Source: Nitrososphaera sp. UBA210 (GTDB taxonomy: Archaea; Thermoproteota; Nitrososphaeria; Nitrososphaerales; Nitrososphaeraceae). From it: a stretch of DNA of 42,147 nucleotides. The position numbers and the translations under genes are program-made. The DNA lies in the NCBI GenBank assembly GCA_002494895.1, contig DADA01000094.1, forward strand, positions 1 to 42,147, in the 5' to 3' direction. Shown here in pieces: positions 41,892 through 42,147 of this stretch (position 1 is its first letter; each line of letters begins with the position of its first letter). The notes beneath the pieces were generated by a model, which searched no databases, had not been told where the DNA came from, and was given only the letters and a program-made list of their open reading frames with translations.

Positions 41892-42147
41892 ATGCAAGCC
41901 CAGCCAAGCTCTCCCGAGGCAAACGCTTCTGTGACTGCGCGCGATTACGTCGAGGTCTCTAAGCCGAGAATAGTGGTGGTCCTGGTTATCACGGCAGTGA
42001 CTTCGCTTCTTGCCGCCACAAGATTTGATGCGACGCCAGCGGTAGCATGGGACACAACTGCCTGGAATCTTGGATTCCTGACTCTGGCAGGCGCCCTCGC
42101 GTCGATGGGTGCAAGTGCTCTCAATCATTATTATGACAGAGATATCG
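41892..42147 (+). CDS. ctaB: Protoheme IX farnesyltransferase (haem o synthase)-like, N-terminal part
   Basis: The frame opens at ATG 41892 and runs off the window (85 residues visible). It begins MQAQPSSPEANASV, then DYVEVSKPRIVVVLVITAVTSLLAA, matching the SKPR/first-helix signature of UbiA-family haem o synthases (CtaB/Cox10), and reaches SALNHYYDRDI, the first Asp-rich prenyl-diphosphate site. The enzyme attaches farnesyl (or geranylgeranyl) to haem b for haem-copper oxidases, consistent with an aerobic chain. An ATTTTATTC element (41853-41861) predicts a leader of about 9 nt. Confidence 0.88.
   Translation, partial: MQAQPSSPEANASVTARDYVEVSKPRIVVVLVITAVTSLLAATRFDATPAVAWDTTAWNLGFLTLAGALASMGASALNHYYDRDI

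Noticed and set aside
1..42147. CRISPR arrays, insertion sequences, integrases, restriction or toxin-antitoxin systems
   Set aside because: None seen on reading both strands; the only tandem repeats are those listed.

Overview
The window is about 42 kb of archaeal chromosome, most likely from an ammonia-oxidising thaumarchaeon of the Nitrososphaera type (group I.1b, soil lineage). The evidence is gene content: archaeal DnaG with a Toprim partner, CTP-dependent riboflavin kinase with an archaeal FAD synthetase, NreA, Alba, Dpo4-type polymerase, an XPD-like helicase, an archaeal inositol-phosphate synthase, an ADP-forming acyl-CoA synthetase of the kind used in the thaumarchaeal 3-hydroxypropionate/4-hydroxybutyrate cycle, class III polyhydroxyalkanoate synthase, a membrane protein with two blue-copper domains, and a thaumarchaeal archaeosortase-like protein. 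Base composition is moderate (near 50 % GC by eye). No insertion sequence, integrase, CRISPR array or rRNA was seen. Genus and species cannot be proven from this reading.

Layout. 1-7.1 kb is an accessory, surface-oriented region: the start of a hydantoinase/oxoprolinase gene behind a DtxR-like palindrome, a one-TM protein, a secreted GH5-type glycosidase with a LamG-like domain, a large secreted RTX calcium-repeat protein built from three modules, and two very small zinc-finger genes at 6665-6820 and 6919-7056. 7.1-8.8 kb is the phaE-phaC storage-polymer operon. 9.1-9.7 kb has an intron-containing tRNA-Arg(TCT) whose 3' half is overlapped antisense by a membrane-protein gene. 9.8-11.9 kb is the acyl-CoA synthetase. 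12.0-13.1 kb is a secreted orphan flanked on both sides by arrays of a GTTT-NN-AAAC dyad at 20-bp spacing.

13.1-21.4 kb is conserved information-processing and cofactor territory (GATase, Toprim protein, dnaG, ribK, FAD synthetase, nreA, proS, DedA-like protein, small zinc proteins). 21.4-27.1 kb holds a CDF metal exporter, SMC and inositol-phosphate synthase on the minus strand. 27.3-32.4 kb is mixed: radical SAM protein, LysE exporter, alpha/beta hydrolase, Alba, small membrane and secreted proteins. 32.5-37.6 kb has Dpo4, the archaeosortase-like protein (Ser where the catalytic Cys is expected, and a fresh 37-bp tandem duplication at its 3' end), the XPD-like helicase and an orphan oligopeptide-type ABC ATPase. 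37.6-42.1 kb has a KH/zinc protein with aspS, a JAMM protease abutting the double-cupredoxin gene, two small genes and the start of a haem o synthase-like prenyltransferase.

Expression style: many first genes have a TATA-like box centred about 26 bp before a transcript start that falls at, or a few bases before, the start codon, so leaderless mRNAs look common. TTG and GTG starts are frequent (proS, smc, CDF, dinB, DedA, archaeosortase, helicase). I used TATA spacing to choose starts for several genes (RTX, acyl-CoA synthetase, Alba, radical SAM, zinc ribbon at 21192, secreted protein at 31260).
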